A DNA stretch of 64,000 nucleotides from Pseudomonas sp. UFMG81 (lineage in GTDB: Bacteria > Pseudomonadota > Gammaproteobacteria > Pseudomonadales > Pseudomonadaceae): positions 153,437-217,436 of the forward strand of contig NZ_JACAFQ010000005.1 in the NCBI RefSeq assembly GCF_015354575.1, in the 5' to 3' direction. Of the stretch, positions 8,386 through 17,330 are shown piece by piece. How positions within the stretch are numbered: the stretch's first letter is position 1; the number at the start of each line of letters is the position of its first letter. The notes beneath the pieces are model-generated. The model worked only from the letters and a program-made list of their open reading frames with translations. It was not told where the DNA came from and did no database searches. Both the position numbers and the translations under genes were made by a program.

Positions 8386-8700
8386 ATGCAAACCTTGCAA
8401 CGAAAGCACGATATCCAGCCATTGGAAGGCGCTGAAATGACCCTGTTGGTCAATGGCCTGCCCGCCGTGGCCAGTGCCGGGGAGACCGTCCTCAGTGTGC
8501 TCAACGCCATTGGCCTGCGCCAGCTGGCGCGCAATGACCATGACCAGCTCAGCGGTGCCTTCTGCGGCATGGGCGTGTGCCACTGTTGCCTGGTGCAGAT
8601 CGATGGCCGGCCCAAGCGCCGAGCCTGCCAGACCGTGGTCCAGCCCGGCATGCGCATCGAAACCGAAGTGAACCGGGTACAAGCGGAGGGCCGCCCATGA
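8386..8700 (+). CDS. hcnA: Hydrogen cyanide synthase subunit HcnA, [2Fe-2S] protein
   Basis: Small subunit of the membrane-associated HCN synthase, which oxidises glycine to HCN and CO2; HcnA carries a [2Fe-2S] cluster for electron transfer. The 104-residue length and a ferredoxin-like segment with the cysteine pattern CGMGVCHCC (about 65-73) and a further cysteine in RRACQT are those of the family. ATG 8386 follows AAGGA at 8372-8376, inside an Rsm-type site. The stop overlaps the hcnB start by four bases (ATGA), implying coupled translation. The operon order hcnA-hcnB-hcnC is the standard one. A related (2Fe-2S) subunit of amino acid dehydrogenases is the alternative, but the near-complete resemblance of HcnC favours HCN synthase. 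Confidence 0.92.
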   Translation: MQTLQRKHDIQPLEGAEMTLLVNGLPAVASAGETVLSVLNAIGLRQLARNDHDQLSGAFCGMGVCHCCLVQIDGRPKRRACQTVVQPGMRIETEVNRVQAEGRP

Positions 8701-10091
8701 GCCTGCGTCCGGTAATCGTCGGGGCCGGCTCGGCGGGCATGGGCGCGGCCATCGAGCTGGCCGAGCACGGCGTCGACTGCCTGATGTTCGATGAAGCCTC
8801 GCGCCCGGGCGGTGTCGTTTATCGCGGCCCGCTGCGTGCTGGGGTCGACCTCGGTTATCTCGGGCCGCGCTATGCCAAGGCCCTGAACACGCTGCACGAG
8901 GATTTCGCCGCCAGTGCCGAGCATATCGACCTGCGCCTGGGCCACCGGGTGGTAGGTGGCGATGACCAGCGCCTGATGGTGCTCGATGCAGATGAGCAGC
9001 TCCACGAAATCGACTACTCACACCTGTTGCTGGCTGCAGGCTGCCACGAGCGCAACGTGCCGTTCCCTGGCTGGACCCTGCCGGGGGTGATCATGCTGGG
9101 CGGTTTGCAGTTGCAGATCAAGAGCGGCGTGGTCAAGCCGCTGGGCAGCACCCTGATCGCCGGCACCGGGCCTTTGTTGCCGCTGGTGGCCTGCCAGCTG
9201 CACGCCGCCGGGGCCAAGGTTGCCGGAGTATATGAAGCCTGCGCGTTCAACCGCATCGCCAAGCAAAGCCTGGCGCTGATGAACAAGCCACAGTTGTTCC
9301 TCGATGGCCTGAGTATGCTCGCCTACATGAAGCTCAATGGCATCCCCATGCACTATGGCTGGGGGGTGGTCGGCGCCACCGGCGAAGGTGAACTGCAAGA
9401 AGTCAGCGTCGCCCCCTATACCCAGGACTGGAAGCCGGACATGACCCGTGTCCAGCGCGAGCAAGTGCGCACCCTGGCGGTGGGCTACGGCTTCATCCCA
9501 CGTACCCAGCTCAGCCAGCAACTGGGGCTTGAGCACGGTTTCAGCGAGGACGGCTACCTGCGCGCCGAGTGCAATGTATGGCAGCAGAGCAGCCGTGCGA
9601 GCGTGCACCTGGCCGGCGACATGGCGGGTATTCGCGGTGGCGAGGCGGCGATGCTGACCGGGCGTATCGCCGCAGTGTCGATGCTGCTGCAGATGGGCAA
9701 GCTCAACCACGAGCAAGCCATCGAACGGCGCGAGCTGTACCTGGGCAAGCTGGCAGCGATCAAGCGCTTCCGCGCCGGGGTGGAGCGCTACACCGCACGC
9801 GGCGCGGCGCAGGTCGAACTGCCGCAGGCCGACACGGTGATCTGCCGTTGCGAGCACGTCACCCGTGAGCAGATCGACCTGGCCCTGGAGCAGGGCGTCG
9901 AAGACATGGCCAGCCTGAAGATGCGCACCCGGGTGAGCATGGGCGACTGCCAGGGCCGCATGTGCGTCGGCTACTGCAGCGATCGCCTGCGCGATGCCAC
10001 CGGGCGCCAGGACGTGGGCTGGCTGCGCCCGCGCTTCCCGGTGGACCCGATCCCGTTTTCCGCATTCGCCCACCTGGGCACGGAGGCCTGA
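8697..10091 (+). CDS. hcnB: Hydrogen cyanide synthase subunit HcnB, FAD/NAD(P)-binding
   Basis: 464-residue flavoprotein subunit of HCN synthase, the usual HcnB length. The N-terminus has a Rossmann FAD motif (VIVGAGSAGMGAAIELAEHG), followed by a second dinucleotide-binding region (LIAGTGPLLPLV, near 155), GDMAGIRGGEAAMLTGR near 315, and a C-terminal BFD-like cysteine cluster (CRCEHVTREQ, then GDCQGRMCVGYC) likely to hold an additional iron-sulphur centre. The start at 8697 overlaps the hcnA stop; a longer frame beginning inside hcnA is not used. Two bases separate it from hcnC. The family also includes opine/octopine oxidase subunit A, so assignment rests partly on the operon. Confidence 0.93.
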   Translation: MSLRPVIVGAGSAGMGAAIELAEHGVDCLMFDEASRPGGVVYRGPLRAGVDLGYLGPRYAKALNTLHEDFAASAEHIDLRLGHRVVGGDDQRLMVLDADEQLHEIDYSHLLLAAGCHERNVPFPGWTLPGVIMLGGLQLQIKSGVVKPLGSTLIAGTGPLLPLVACQLHAAGAKVAGVYEACAFNRIAKQSLALMNKPQLFLDGLSMLAYMKLNGIPMHYGWGVVGATGEGELQEVSVAPYTQDWKPDMTRVQREQVRTLAVGYGFIPRTQLSQQLGLEHGFSEDGYLRAECNVWQQSSRASVHLAGDMAGIRGGEAAMLTGRIAAVSMLLQMGKLNHEQAIERRELYLGKLAAIKRFRAGVERYTARGAAQVELPQADTVICRCEHVTREQIDLALEQGVEDMASLKMRTRVSMGDCQGRMCVGYCSDRLRDATGRQDVGWLRPRFPVDPIPFSAFAHLGTEA

Positions 10092-10093
10092 AC

Positions 10094-11344
10094 ATGACCA
10101 AGCACTACGACATCATCATTGCCGGCGGTGGCGTGATCGGCGCGTCCTGCGCCTACCAGCTGTCCAAGCGCAACAACCTCAAGATCGCCCTGATCGACTG
10201 CAAGCGCCCGGGCAACGCCACGCGCGCCTCGGCCGGCGGCCTGTGGGCCATCGGCGAGTCGGTGGGGCTGGGCTGCGGGGTGATCTTCTTTCGCATGATG
10301 TCCTCGCTCAGCAAGCGCGAGGCCAATGGCGCGGCGGTGGTGGTCGATTCGAGCACGCCGCACATCCTGCCCGAATGCTTCTTCGACTTCGCCTTGCAGT
10401 CCAACGCGCTTTATCCACAGCTGCACCAGGAGCTGATCGAGCGCCACGGCATGGATTTCAAGTTCGAGCACACCGGGCTCAAGTACATCATCCAGGATGA
10501 AGAAGACCAGCTGTACGCCGAGCACATCGTCAAACAGATCCCACACCTGGCCGACCAGGTGCGCTGGCTCGACCGCGATGCGCTGCGCGCCTCGGAGCCG
10601 GCGGTGACGCTCAAGGCCCATGGCGCGCTGGAGTTTCTCTGCGATCATCAGGTCAGCCCGTTCCGCCTGGGCGATGCGTTCATGGAGGCGGCGCGGCAGA
10701 ACGGCGTCGACCTGTACCCGAACGTGAACATCACCGGCGTGCTGCACGAAGGTTCGCGCATCAAGGGGGTGCGCACCGCCGAAGCGGGCGAATTCCATTG
10801 CGGTACGTTGATCAACGCCGCTGGCGCCTGGGCGGCCGAGTTGAGCGAGTGGGCGACCGGGCAGAGTATCCCGGTCAAGCCGGTCAAGGGCCAGATCGTG
10901 CTGACCGAGCGTCTGCCCAAGCTGCTCGACGGCTGCATCACCACCAGCGATTGCTACATGGCGCAGAAAGACAACGGCGAGATCCTGATCGGCAGTACCA
11001 CGGAAGAGAAGGGCTTCGATGTGAGCAACACCTTCCCGGAGATCAGTGGGCTGGTGCAGGGCGCGATCCGTTGCGTGCCGGAGCTGGCGCAGGTCAACCT
11101 CAAGCGCACCTGGGCCGGGCTACGTCCGGGGTCGCCGGATGAGCTGCCGATCCTCGGGCCTGTGGATAATGTCGAGGGGTATTTCAATGCCTGTGGACAT
11201 TTCCGTACTGGCATCCTCACCTCGGCAATTACCGGAGTGCTGCTGGACAAGGTTGTCCACAACGAGGCGTTGCCGCTGGATATCACGCCATTCCTGGCGT
11301 CGCGGTTCGAAGAGGGTGTGGACAAAAAAGTCGCGCACGGCTGA
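10094..11344 (+). CDS. hcnC: Hydrogen cyanide synthase subunit HcnC, glycine-oxidising flavoprotein
   Basis: 416-residue D-amino-acid-oxidase-fold (DAO) subunit that carries glycine oxidation in HCN synthase. Visible: the N-terminal FAD motif IIIAGGGVIGASCAYQLSK, the family signature RASAGGLWAIGESVGLGCGV, GQIVLTERLPKLLDGC, and the C-terminal GLRPGSPDELPILGP and CGHFRTGILTSAITG segments that complete the FAD site. Its resemblance to P. aeruginosa HcnC, as I remember it, extends over the entire length. GGAGG at 10082-10086 precedes the ATG. A REP pair separates it from the convergent lpd gene and probably marks the end of the operon. Confidence 0.95.
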   Translation: MTKHYDIIIAGGGVIGASCAYQLSKRNNLKIALIDCKRPGNATRASAGGLWAIGESVGLGCGVIFFRMMSSLSKREANGAAVVVDSSTPHILPECFFDFALQSNALYPQLHQELIERHGMDFKFEHTGLKYIIQDEEDQLYAEHIVKQIPHLADQVRWLDRDALRASEPAVTLKAHGALEFLCDHQVSPFRLGDAFMEAARQNGVDLYPNVNITGVLHEGSRIKGVRTAEAGEFHCGTLINAAGAWAAELSEWATGQSIPVKPVKGQIVLTERLPKLLDGCITTSDCYMAQKDNGEILIGSTTEEKGFDVSNTFPEISGLVQGAIRCVPELAQVNLKRTWAGLRPGSPDELPILGPVDNVEGYFNACGHFRTGILTSAITGVLLDKVVHNEALPLDITPFLASRFEEGVDKKVAHG

Positions 11345-11350
11345 TAGAGT

Positions 11351-11470
11351 GCCGGGGTCGCTGCGCGACCCTTTCGCGGCACAAGGCCGCTCCTACAGAA
11401 GACCTATTTCTCTGTAGGAGCGGCCTTGCCGGGGCGCCGGACCGGCCGGAAAGGGCTGCGTAGCAGCCCC
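11351..11470. repeat. REP pair (BIME) between hcnC and lpd
   Basis: Two inverted copies of the P. putida-type REP whose conserved end reads TGTAGGAGCGGCCTTG: one ends at 11397, the other starts at 11413. They lie between convergent genes and can form a long hairpin. Confidence 0.85.
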
Positions 11471-11477
11471 TGTGAGA

Positions 11478-12878
11478 TCAGATCTGCATCGCCATCCCAT
11501 CCACATTCATCGCCGCCTGGCGCAGGGCCTCGGAGCGGGTCGGGTGCGGGTGGCAGGTGAGGGCGATGTCTTCGGCCGAGGCCGAGAACTCCATGGCCAC
11601 GCAGAACTCGCCAATCATCTCGCTGACGCTTGGCCCCACCAGGTGCACACCCAGTACCTCGTCGGTGTTGGCGTCGGCGAGCACCTTGGCGAAGCCTTCG
11701 GTCTCATGGTTGATCTTGGCGCGGCTGTTGGCGGTGAAGGGGAACTTGCCGACTTTGTAGGCGCGGCCTTCGGCCTTCAGCTGCTCTTCGGTCTTGCCGA
11801 CGCTGGCCAGCTCTGGACGGGTATAGATGACGCCCGGGATCAGGTTGTAGTTCACTTCGTGCGGCTTGCCGTGGATGCGCTCGATGCAGGCCACTGCTTC
11901 GTCTTCGGCCTTGTGCGCCAGCATCGGGCCGGAGGTGACATCACCAATCACCCAGATGCCCGGCACTGCACTGCGGTGGTGGTCGTTGGCGAGCATGCCG
12001 CGCTTGTCGGTTTCCAGCCCCACGCTTTCCAGGTTCAGGCCCTGGGTGTACGGACGACGGCCGATGGCCACCAGCACGTAGTCGGCTTGCAGGGTTTGCG
12101 CCTCGCCACCAGCGGCCGGCTCAAGCGTCAGGCTCACGCCATCGGCCGAGGCCGTGGCTTGAGTGACCTTGCTGCCGAGCTTGAAGGCCATGCCTTGCTT
12201 GGCCAGGGCCTTCTGCAGGGTCTTGGCAGTTTCTTCGTCGGTGCCCGGGCAGATACGGTCCAGGTACTCGATCACCGTCACCTCGGCACCCAGGCGGCGC
12301 CATACCGAACCCAGCTCCAGGCCGATCACGCCGGCGCCGATGACGACCAGGTGCTTGGGCACCTGGGGCAGCGCCAGGGCACCGGTGGAGTCGATGATGC
12401 GCTGGTTGTCGATGGTCACGCCCGGCAGCGGGGTAGGTTCGGAGCCGGTGGCGATGACAATGTCCTTGGCCTGCAAGGTGCTCTCGCTGCCGTCCTCGGC
12501 CTTGACCACCACCTTGCCGACGCCGTCCAGGCGGCCCCAGCCCTTGACCCAGTCGACCTTGTTCTTGCGGAACAGGTACTCGATGCCCTTGGTCAGGCCG
12601 GTCACGCTTTCGTCCTTCTGCTTCATCATCTGCGCCAGGTTCAGGCTCGGCTTGACCTCGATGCCCAGGTGCGCGAACTCGTCACCGCTGGCCGCCTCGA
12701 ACAGCTCGGAGGCATGCAGCAGCGCCTTGGATGGCATGCAGCCGACGTTCAGGCAGGTGCCACCGAGGGTCGAACGGCCTTCGACACAAGCTACGCTCAT
12801 GCCCAGCTGGCCAGCCCGGATCGCCGCGTTATAGCCGCCGGGGCCGCCGCCGATGATCACCACGTCATAGGATTTCAT
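11478..12878 (-). CDS. lpd3: Dihydrolipoyl dehydrogenase (Lpd3 type)
   Basis: 466-residue FAD-dependent pyridine nucleotide-disulphide oxidoreductase; reoxidises dihydrolipoyl groups with NAD+. Shows the FAD motif VVIIGGGPGGYNAAIRAGQ, redox-active cysteines C42 and C47 in GGTCLNVGC, the NAD motif VIGAGVIGLELGSVW, the second FAD motif WVIGDVTSGPMLAHKAEDE, and the C-terminal dimer-interface HPHPTRSE that supplies the catalytic His-Glu pair. In P. putida this locus, beside cfa and cls, is lpd3, the third lipoamide dehydrogenase besides LpdG and LpdV. No E1/E2 genes are nearby, so its partner complex is not defined by context. A FadR/VanR-like palindrome (12936-12959) lies about 60 bases upstream of the start. 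Confidence 0.95.
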   Translation of the reverse strand: MKSYDVVIIGGGPGGYNAAIRAGQLGMSVACVEGRSTLGGTCLNVGCMPSKALLHASELFEAASGDEFAHLGIEVKPSLNLAQMMKQKDESVTGLTKGIEYLFRKNKVDWVKGWGRLDGVGKVVVKAEDGSESTLQAKDIVIATGSEPTPLPGVTIDNQRIIDSTGALALPQVPKHLVVIGAGVIGLELGSVWRRLGAEVTVIEYLDRICPGTDEETAKTLQKALAKQGMAFKLGSKVTQATASADGVSLTLEPAAGGEAQTLQADYVLVAIGRRPYTQGLNLESVGLETDKRGMLANDHHRSAVPGIWVIGDVTSGPMLAHKAEDEAVACIERIHGKPHEVNYNLIPGVIYTRPELASVGKTEEQLKAEGRAYKVGKFPFTANSRAKINHETEGFAKVLADANTDEVLGVHLVGPSVSEMIGEFCVAMEFSASAEDIALTCHPHPTRSEALRQAAMNVDGMAMQI

Positions 12879-12935
12879 GGGTTTGTCACTCCAAGGGTGG
12901 GGGAAGCGAAGAGGGGCATAAGGTTAGTCTGCGCG

Positions 12936-12959
12936 CAGCAGATTGTATACAATCCGCTG
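12936..12959. promoter_or_regulatory. GntR(FCD)-type operator palindrome upstream of lpd3
   Basis: GATTGTATACAATC (12941-12954) is a perfect 14-base palindrome, extended by CAGC/GCTG arms after one mismatch. TTGTATACAA-type palindromes are typical sites of GntR-family regulators of the FadR/VanR branch. It lies between divergent lpd3 and cfa; no such regulator gene is adjacent. Confidence 0.6.
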
Positions 12960-13091
12960 TGCTAACCGCGTCAGATAGTTCTAGACCATGGTCGTGCTTA
13001 ACGGAAACTTCGCACGAATGAACTACCCTCATGCGGTGACGTCCACAGGTTTAGGCGTGGCGTCCCGTACAGATGAAAGGGAGGGTCATGA

Positions 13092-14279
13092 ATGCTTGCG
13101 CAACTTCCACCGGTATTGCAGAGCCTGGACATACCTTTGCGCATCAAGCTGTGGGACGGCAATCAGTTCGATCTGGGGCCGAGCCCGCAGGTCACGATCG
13201 TGGTCAAGGATCCCCAGCTGATCAACCAGCTTACCCACCCAAACCTCGAAGCACTGGGGTCGGCCTTCGTCGAAGGCCAGCTGGAGCTCGAAGGCGATAT
13301 CGGTGAAGTGATCCGGGTGTGCGACGAGCTCGGCGACGCGCTGCTCAGCGATGAAGACGACGTACTGCCCCAGCGTACCGCTCACGATAAAGACACCGAC
13401 GCCGAAGCCATCTCCTATCACTACGACCTGTCCAACGACTTCTACCAGTTGTGGCTGGACCCGGACATGGTCTACTCGTGCGCCTATTTCAAAGAGCCGG
13501 ACAACACCCTGGCCCAGGCCCAGCAGGACAAGTTCGACCACCTGTGCCGCAAGCTGCGTTTGCAGGCGGGCGACCACCTGCTGGATGTCGGCTGCGGCTG
13601 GGGTGGGCTGGCGCGTTTCGCCGCCCGTGAATATGGCGCCAAGGTGTTCGGCATCACCCTGAGCAAGGAGCAGCTCAAGCTGGGCCGGCAGCGGGTCATG
13701 GAGGAGGGGCTGGGCGACAAGGTCGAGCTGCAGATCCTCGACTACCGCGACCTGCCCCAGGACGGCCGATTCGACAAGGTGGTCAGTGTCGGCATGTTCG
13801 AGCACGTCGGCCATGCCAACCTCGAGCTCTACTGCCGCAAATTGTTTGGCGCGGTGCGCGAGGGTGGCCTGGTGATGAACCATGGCATCACCGCCAAGCA
13901 TGTGGACGGTCGCCCGGTCGGTCGTGGCGCGGGTGATTTCATCGACCGCTATGTGTTCCCACACGGCGAGTTGCCGCATATCTCGATGATCACCGCGCGC
14001 ATCTGCGAGGCCGGGCTCGAGGTGGTGGACGTGGAGAGCCTGCGCCTGCACTACGCCAAGACCCTCAACCACTGGAGCGAGAACCTGGAGAACCAGCTGC
14101 ACCGCGCTGCCGCGCTGGTGCCGGAAAAGACCCTGCGCATCTGGCGCCTTTACCTGGCCGGCTGTGCCTATGCCTTCACCAAGGGCTGGATCAACCTGCA
14201 CCAGATTCTTGCCGTGAAACCTTACGCCGATGGCCACCATGACCTGCCCTGGACGCGTGAGGACCTCTATCGCGGATAG
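13092..14279 (+). CDS. cfa: Cyclopropane-fatty-acyl-phospholipid synthase family protein
   Basis: 395-residue S-adenosylmethionine-dependent enzyme that methylenates unsaturated acyl chains of membrane phospholipids. It has the N-terminal Cfa-specific domain (about 1-100), the conserved cysteine C130 in YSCAYF, the SAM-binding motif LDVGCGWGGLARF (about 164-176), and the typical FEHVGH, FIDRYVFPHGELPH and LHYAKTLNHWSENL blocks. ATG 13092 follows GGAGGG. It diverges from lpd3 and converges with the cardiolipin synthase gene 20 bases away. Pseudomonads often carry more than one cfa gene; this copy could be stationary-phase or minor, which sequence alone does not decide. Confidence 0.93.
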   Translation: MLAQLPPVLQSLDIPLRIKLWDGNQFDLGPSPQVTIVVKDPQLINQLTHPNLEALGSAFVEGQLELEGDIGEVIRVCDELGDALLSDEDDVLPQRTAHDKDTDAEAISYHYDLSNDFYQLWLDPDMVYSCAYFKEPDNTLAQAQQDKFDHLCRKLRLQAGDHLLDVGCGWGGLARFAAREYGAKVFGITLSKEQLKLGRQRVMEEGLGDKVELQILDYRDLPQDGRFDKVVSVGMFEHVGHANLELYCRKLFGAVREGGLVMNHGITAKHVDGRPVGRGAGDFIDRYVFPHGELPHISMITARICEAGLEVVDVESLRLHYAKTLNHWSENLENQLHRAAALVPEKTLRIWRLYLAGCAYAFTKGWINLHQILAVKPYADGHHDLPWTREDLYRG

Positions 14280-14299
14280 GTGTGCGGCACGCCGCCGCG

Positions 14300-15739
14300 C
14301 TACAGGATCGGTGAAATCAGCCGCGCGATGCGCATCCCCAGTTGTTGCAGGCGATGCGTGTCCCGGCTGTCTTCCGCAGTGATCTCCCTGGCCTGATCGA
14401 AATCCCGCTCGAGCATCTGTTCGACCTGGTCGGCGAAGGCACGGTCCACGGTCAGCAAGGTGATCTCGAAGTTCAGGCGGAACGAGCGGTTGTCGAGGTT
14501 GGCGCTGCCGATGGCGCTGATCTCATCGTCCACCAGTACCACCTTCTGGTGCAGGAACCCTGGCTGGTAGCGGAACATCCGCACCCCTGCACGAACCGCT
14601 TCGAAGGCGAACAGGCTGGAGGCCGCATAGACGATGCGGTGGTCGGGGCGCGAGGGGATGAGGATGCGTACATCAACACCACGCAGCACCGCCAGGCGCA
14701 GGGCGGCGAAGATCGCTTCGTCGGGGATGAAGTAGGGGCTGGTGATCCATACGCGGCGGGTAGCCGAGTGAATCGCCTCGAGGAAGAACAAGGCGCAGGT
14801 TTCCTGCGGGTCGGCCGGGCCGCTGGCGAGCGCTTGGCACAGCACACCATCTTCGGGGTAGGCATCGGGGAGGATCAGCGGCGGCAGTTGGCGCGTGGCC
14901 CAGAACCAGTCCTCGGCGAACGACTCTTGCAGGCAGGCCAGTACCGGGCCGCTGACCTGCACATGGGTGTCGCGCCAGGGTGACAGGCGAGGGTGGCCAC
15001 CCAGGTATTCGTCGCCCACGTTATGCCCGCCGAGAAAGCCCAGCAGCCCATCCACCACCACGATCTTGCGGTGATTGCGGAAGTTGACCTGGAATCGGTT
15101 GAACAGGCCACGGCGTGTGGCAAATGCCTGGATCTGCACGCCCCCGTCGCGCAGCACCTGGCTGTAGCTGGCGGGTAGCGCATGGCTGCCGACACGGTCA
15201 TAGAGCACGAACACCCGCACGCCTTCGGCGGCCTTGCGCAGCAGCAGTTGCTGGAGCTGCCGGCCGAGTGTGTCGTCATGGATGATGAAGAACTGCACCA
15301 GCACCGTGTCACGGGCATTGTCGATGGCGGCGAAGATCGCCCGGAAGGTGGCGGCGCCGTCGATCAGCAGCTTCACTTCGTTGTTGGCCAGGCATGGCAT
15401 GCGCCCCAGCTTGGGCATGGCGCGCAGGGCGGCATAGCTGTCGGACTCTCGCGCAGTCAGTGCCTCTTCCACCCAAGGGCGCCAGTTGAGGTTGGCCATG
15501 GCCACATGCATCTCCTGGTTGGCCTGGCGGCGGGCCTGGATATAGGCATAGAACGAGCGGGCGCCAAAGATGAGGTAGGGGATGAGTGCGAAGTAGGGGA
15601 TGAAGAACAACGGCATAGCCCAGGCGATCGCACCCTGGGCGGTACGGACGGTGAACACCGCGTGCAGCGCCGCGATGATGCCGAGCAGGTGAATCAGGCC
15701 GAGCACGTAACCGAAGAAGTAGGGGCTGTGGTAATCCAT
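14300..15739 (-). CDS. cls: Cardiolipin synthase (ClsA type)
   Basis: 479-residue phospholipase-D-superfamily enzyme condensing two phosphatidylglycerols to cardiolipin at the inner membrane. Two N-terminal transmembrane helices (about 6-30 and 38-58) are followed by two PLD catalytic HKD motifs, HRKIVVVD (about 220) and HQKVVLVD (about 400), the latter followed by [11 protein letters not shown] chose ATG 15739 ([11 protein letters not shown]), preceded by AGGATG; an upstream in-frame start at 15763 would add eight residues. Convergent with cfa; together they remodel membrane lipids, though they are separate transcription units. Confidence 0.95.
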   Translation of the reverse strand: MDYHSPYFFGYVLGLIHLLGIIAALHAVFTVRTAQGAIAWAMPLFFIPYFALIPYLIFGARSFYAYIQARRQANQEMHVAMANLNWRPWVEEALTARESDSYAALRAMPKLGRMPCLANNEVKLLIDGAATFRAIFAAIDNARDTVLVQFFIIHDDTLGRQLQQLLLRKAAEGVRVFVLYDRVGSHALPASYSQVLRDGGVQIQAFATRRGLFNRFQVNFRNHRKIVVVDGLLGFLGGHNVGDEYLGGHPRLSPWRDTHVQVSGPVLACLQESFAEDWFWATRQLPPLILPDAYPEDGVLCQALASGPADPQETCALFFLEAIHSATRRVWITSPYFIPDEAIFAALRLAVLRGVDVRILIPSRPDHRIVYAASSLFAFEAVRAGVRMFRYQPGFLHQKVVLVDDEISAIGSANLDNRSFRLNFEITLLTVDRAFADQVEQMLERDFDQAREITAEDSRDTHRLQQLGMRIARLISPIL

Positions 15740-15868
15740 ACGCATCCTGCTTTCAGAGAGCACTGCCGCTAACAGACCACGTTCGTGGGGGGCGCTGCAA
15801 CCTGTAAGGGAAAATGACGTCTAACGGCACAGTCCGGCCAGAGCCGGTATTACGAGGAGCTTCGATCC

Positions 15869-16396
15869 ATGAATATTCGTCTGCCACTGCTTGCCCTGGT
15901 CGTGGGCCTGGGTAGCCCGTTGGTTCACGCGCAGATGCTGCAACCCGGCTTGTGGGAACTGACCACCAGCAACATGCAAGTGGATGGCAAACCGCTGCCC
16001 GATATGCAGTTCATGCTCGGCCAACTGAAGAACCTGCCGCCGGAGCAGCGGGCGATGATGGAGGGGGTGTTGGCCAAGCAAGGCATCAGCGTCGGTGGCA
16101 AGGGTGTGCGTTCGTGCCTGACCCCGGAGCAGGTGCAGACCAATGACATTCCCCTGCAAGACCCGCAGTCCGGCTGCACCCAGAAGATTACCGATCGCAC
16201 GGGCAATGTCTGGAAGTTCCAGTTCAGCTGCCCGAAAGCCCAGGGGCAAGGGCAGGCCACGTTCCTCAGTGACAAGGAGTTCCTGACCAAGGTGAACGGC
16301 ACCTTCAATGCCTCCGGTGTGCAGCAACAGGGCAGCATGGATACCCGGGCGGTATGGCTGGGCAGTGACTGTGGAACGGTCAAGCCGCGCAGCTGA
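15869..16396 (+). CDS. DUF3617 domain secreted protein
   Basis: 175-residue exported protein with a signal peptide ending near residue 21 (LVVGLGSPLVHA). The mature part matches DUF3617: it begins QPGLWELT and has four cysteines in pairs (RSCLTPEQV, SGCTQK, FSCPKAQ, SDCG) probably forming disulphides. Function of the family is unknown; it is found in periplasms of proteobacteria. GAGGAGC precedes the ATG. Single gene, convergent with folE2. Confidence 0.85.
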   Translation: MNIRLPLLALVVGLGSPLVHAQMLQPGLWELTTSNMQVDGKPLPDMQFMLGQLKNLPPEQRAMMEGVLAKQGISVGGKGVRSCLTPEQVQTNDIPLQDPQSGCTQKITDRTGNVWKFQFSCPKAQGQGQATFLSDKEFLTKVNGTFNASGVQQQGSMDTRAVWLGSDCGTVKPRS

Positions 16397-16423
16397 CGGG
16401 GGCTTGACCGCGATATCTTCGCT

Positions 16424-17305
16424 TCACCAGCGGTATCGGCTGACGGCCACCGCATCGTGGGCATGCAGGCTCTCTGCATGTTCCACGCGCAGATTGAACC
16501 CTTCCACCCAAGCCAACTGGCGCAACGCCACGTGCAGGCGCCGGGCAGCATCCTCGCAGAACATCAGGTTCTGGCCGTTGGCCAAGGCGAAGGCCTGTTC
16601 ATCGGCACGTTTCACGGCTGTCTGCACCGCGGTGCCCAAAGCCGCCTCCGCCTTGTCGATCAGGTCCGACAGTTGCAGCTCACGCCCCGAAAGCCGCACC
16701 TGAAGCTTGGCCGTGCTCCGCTGGCTATGCGGTGTTGCAACGATGCCTTCACTGCTGCCAAGCCATTGGCGGATGCGGTCTCGGTTCAGTGGCTGGTCAG
16801 CGAATTCCTCGTCGAAGCGTTCCTGGATCAATTGCCTGGCGAGCGCCGCAGAGCATGGGCAAGTCGAGGAGTAGGGAATGTGCACCGATAGTTCCACGTG
16901 GAACATTTCATTTTCCAGCTTGGCATCGAGGCTAACCGGATAGCGCTTCCAGCCCGCCAGCGGGCTGACCAGGGCGGCACGCTTGAGCAGGTGGTCGAAA
17001 CTCAGCCGCAGATAAGCACTGTTGGACAACCCGGTGTGGCTGGCCAGGAAGCGTTCGAGCGTTTGCAACAGCAGTGCTGGTGACAGAGGCTGGTGCTCCA
17101 GTGCCTCCAGCGCCAGGTACAGGCGCGACATATGAATGCCGCGAGAGGCGCCATCGCCCAGGTTCACGCCGGCGTCGGCATAGGCTGTCACGCTTTGCCC
17201 GTCCAGGAGCAGCGGTAAGGCGATGCCACACATGCCGACCCAGTCCAGCGGCATGGCCTGTTGGCTGCTCTGTGCGGCGACGTCGGGGAGGTTGAGGCTG
17301 GTCAT
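16424..17305 (-). CDS. folE2: GTP cyclohydrolase FolE2 (type IB)
   Basis: 293-residue enzyme converting GTP to dihydroneopterin triphosphate, first step of folate synthesis. Unlike zinc-dependent FolE, FolE2 accepts other metals and is made under zinc limitation. Signatures: GIHMSRLY near 72, the catalytic cysteine in STCPCSAALAR, EFADQPLNRDRI, SQRSTAKLQV and FCEDAARRLH. The start at 17305 (MTSLNLPDV) is preferred; an upstream extension to 17449 would run through the spacer and into the neighbour. It is 25 bases downstream of a small secreted-protein gene on the same strand, and both lie behind a Zur-type palindrome at 17762-17776. Confidence 0.95.
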   Translation of the reverse strand: MTSLNLPDVAAQSSQQAMPLDWVGMCGIALPLLLDGQSVTAYADAGVNLGDGASRGIHMSRLYLALEALEHQPLSPALLLQTLERFLASHTGLSNSAYLRLSFDHLLKRAALVSPLAGWKRYPVSLDAKLENEMFHVELSVHIPYSSTCPCSAALARQLIQERFDEEFADQPLNRDRIRQWLGSSEGIVATPHSQRSTAKLQVRLSGRELQLSDLIDKAEAALGTAVQTAVKRADEQAFALANGQNLMFCEDAARRLHVALRQLAWVEGFNLRVEHAESLHAHDAVAVSRYRW

Positions 17306-17330
17306 GGCGTAGTCCTGGGTTGGGTGGTGT

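Noticed and set aside
11351..11470. CRISPR-like repeats in the intergenic palindromes
   Set aside because: The elements are inverted REP pairs scattered through the window, not direct repeats with regular spacers, and no cas genes are present.
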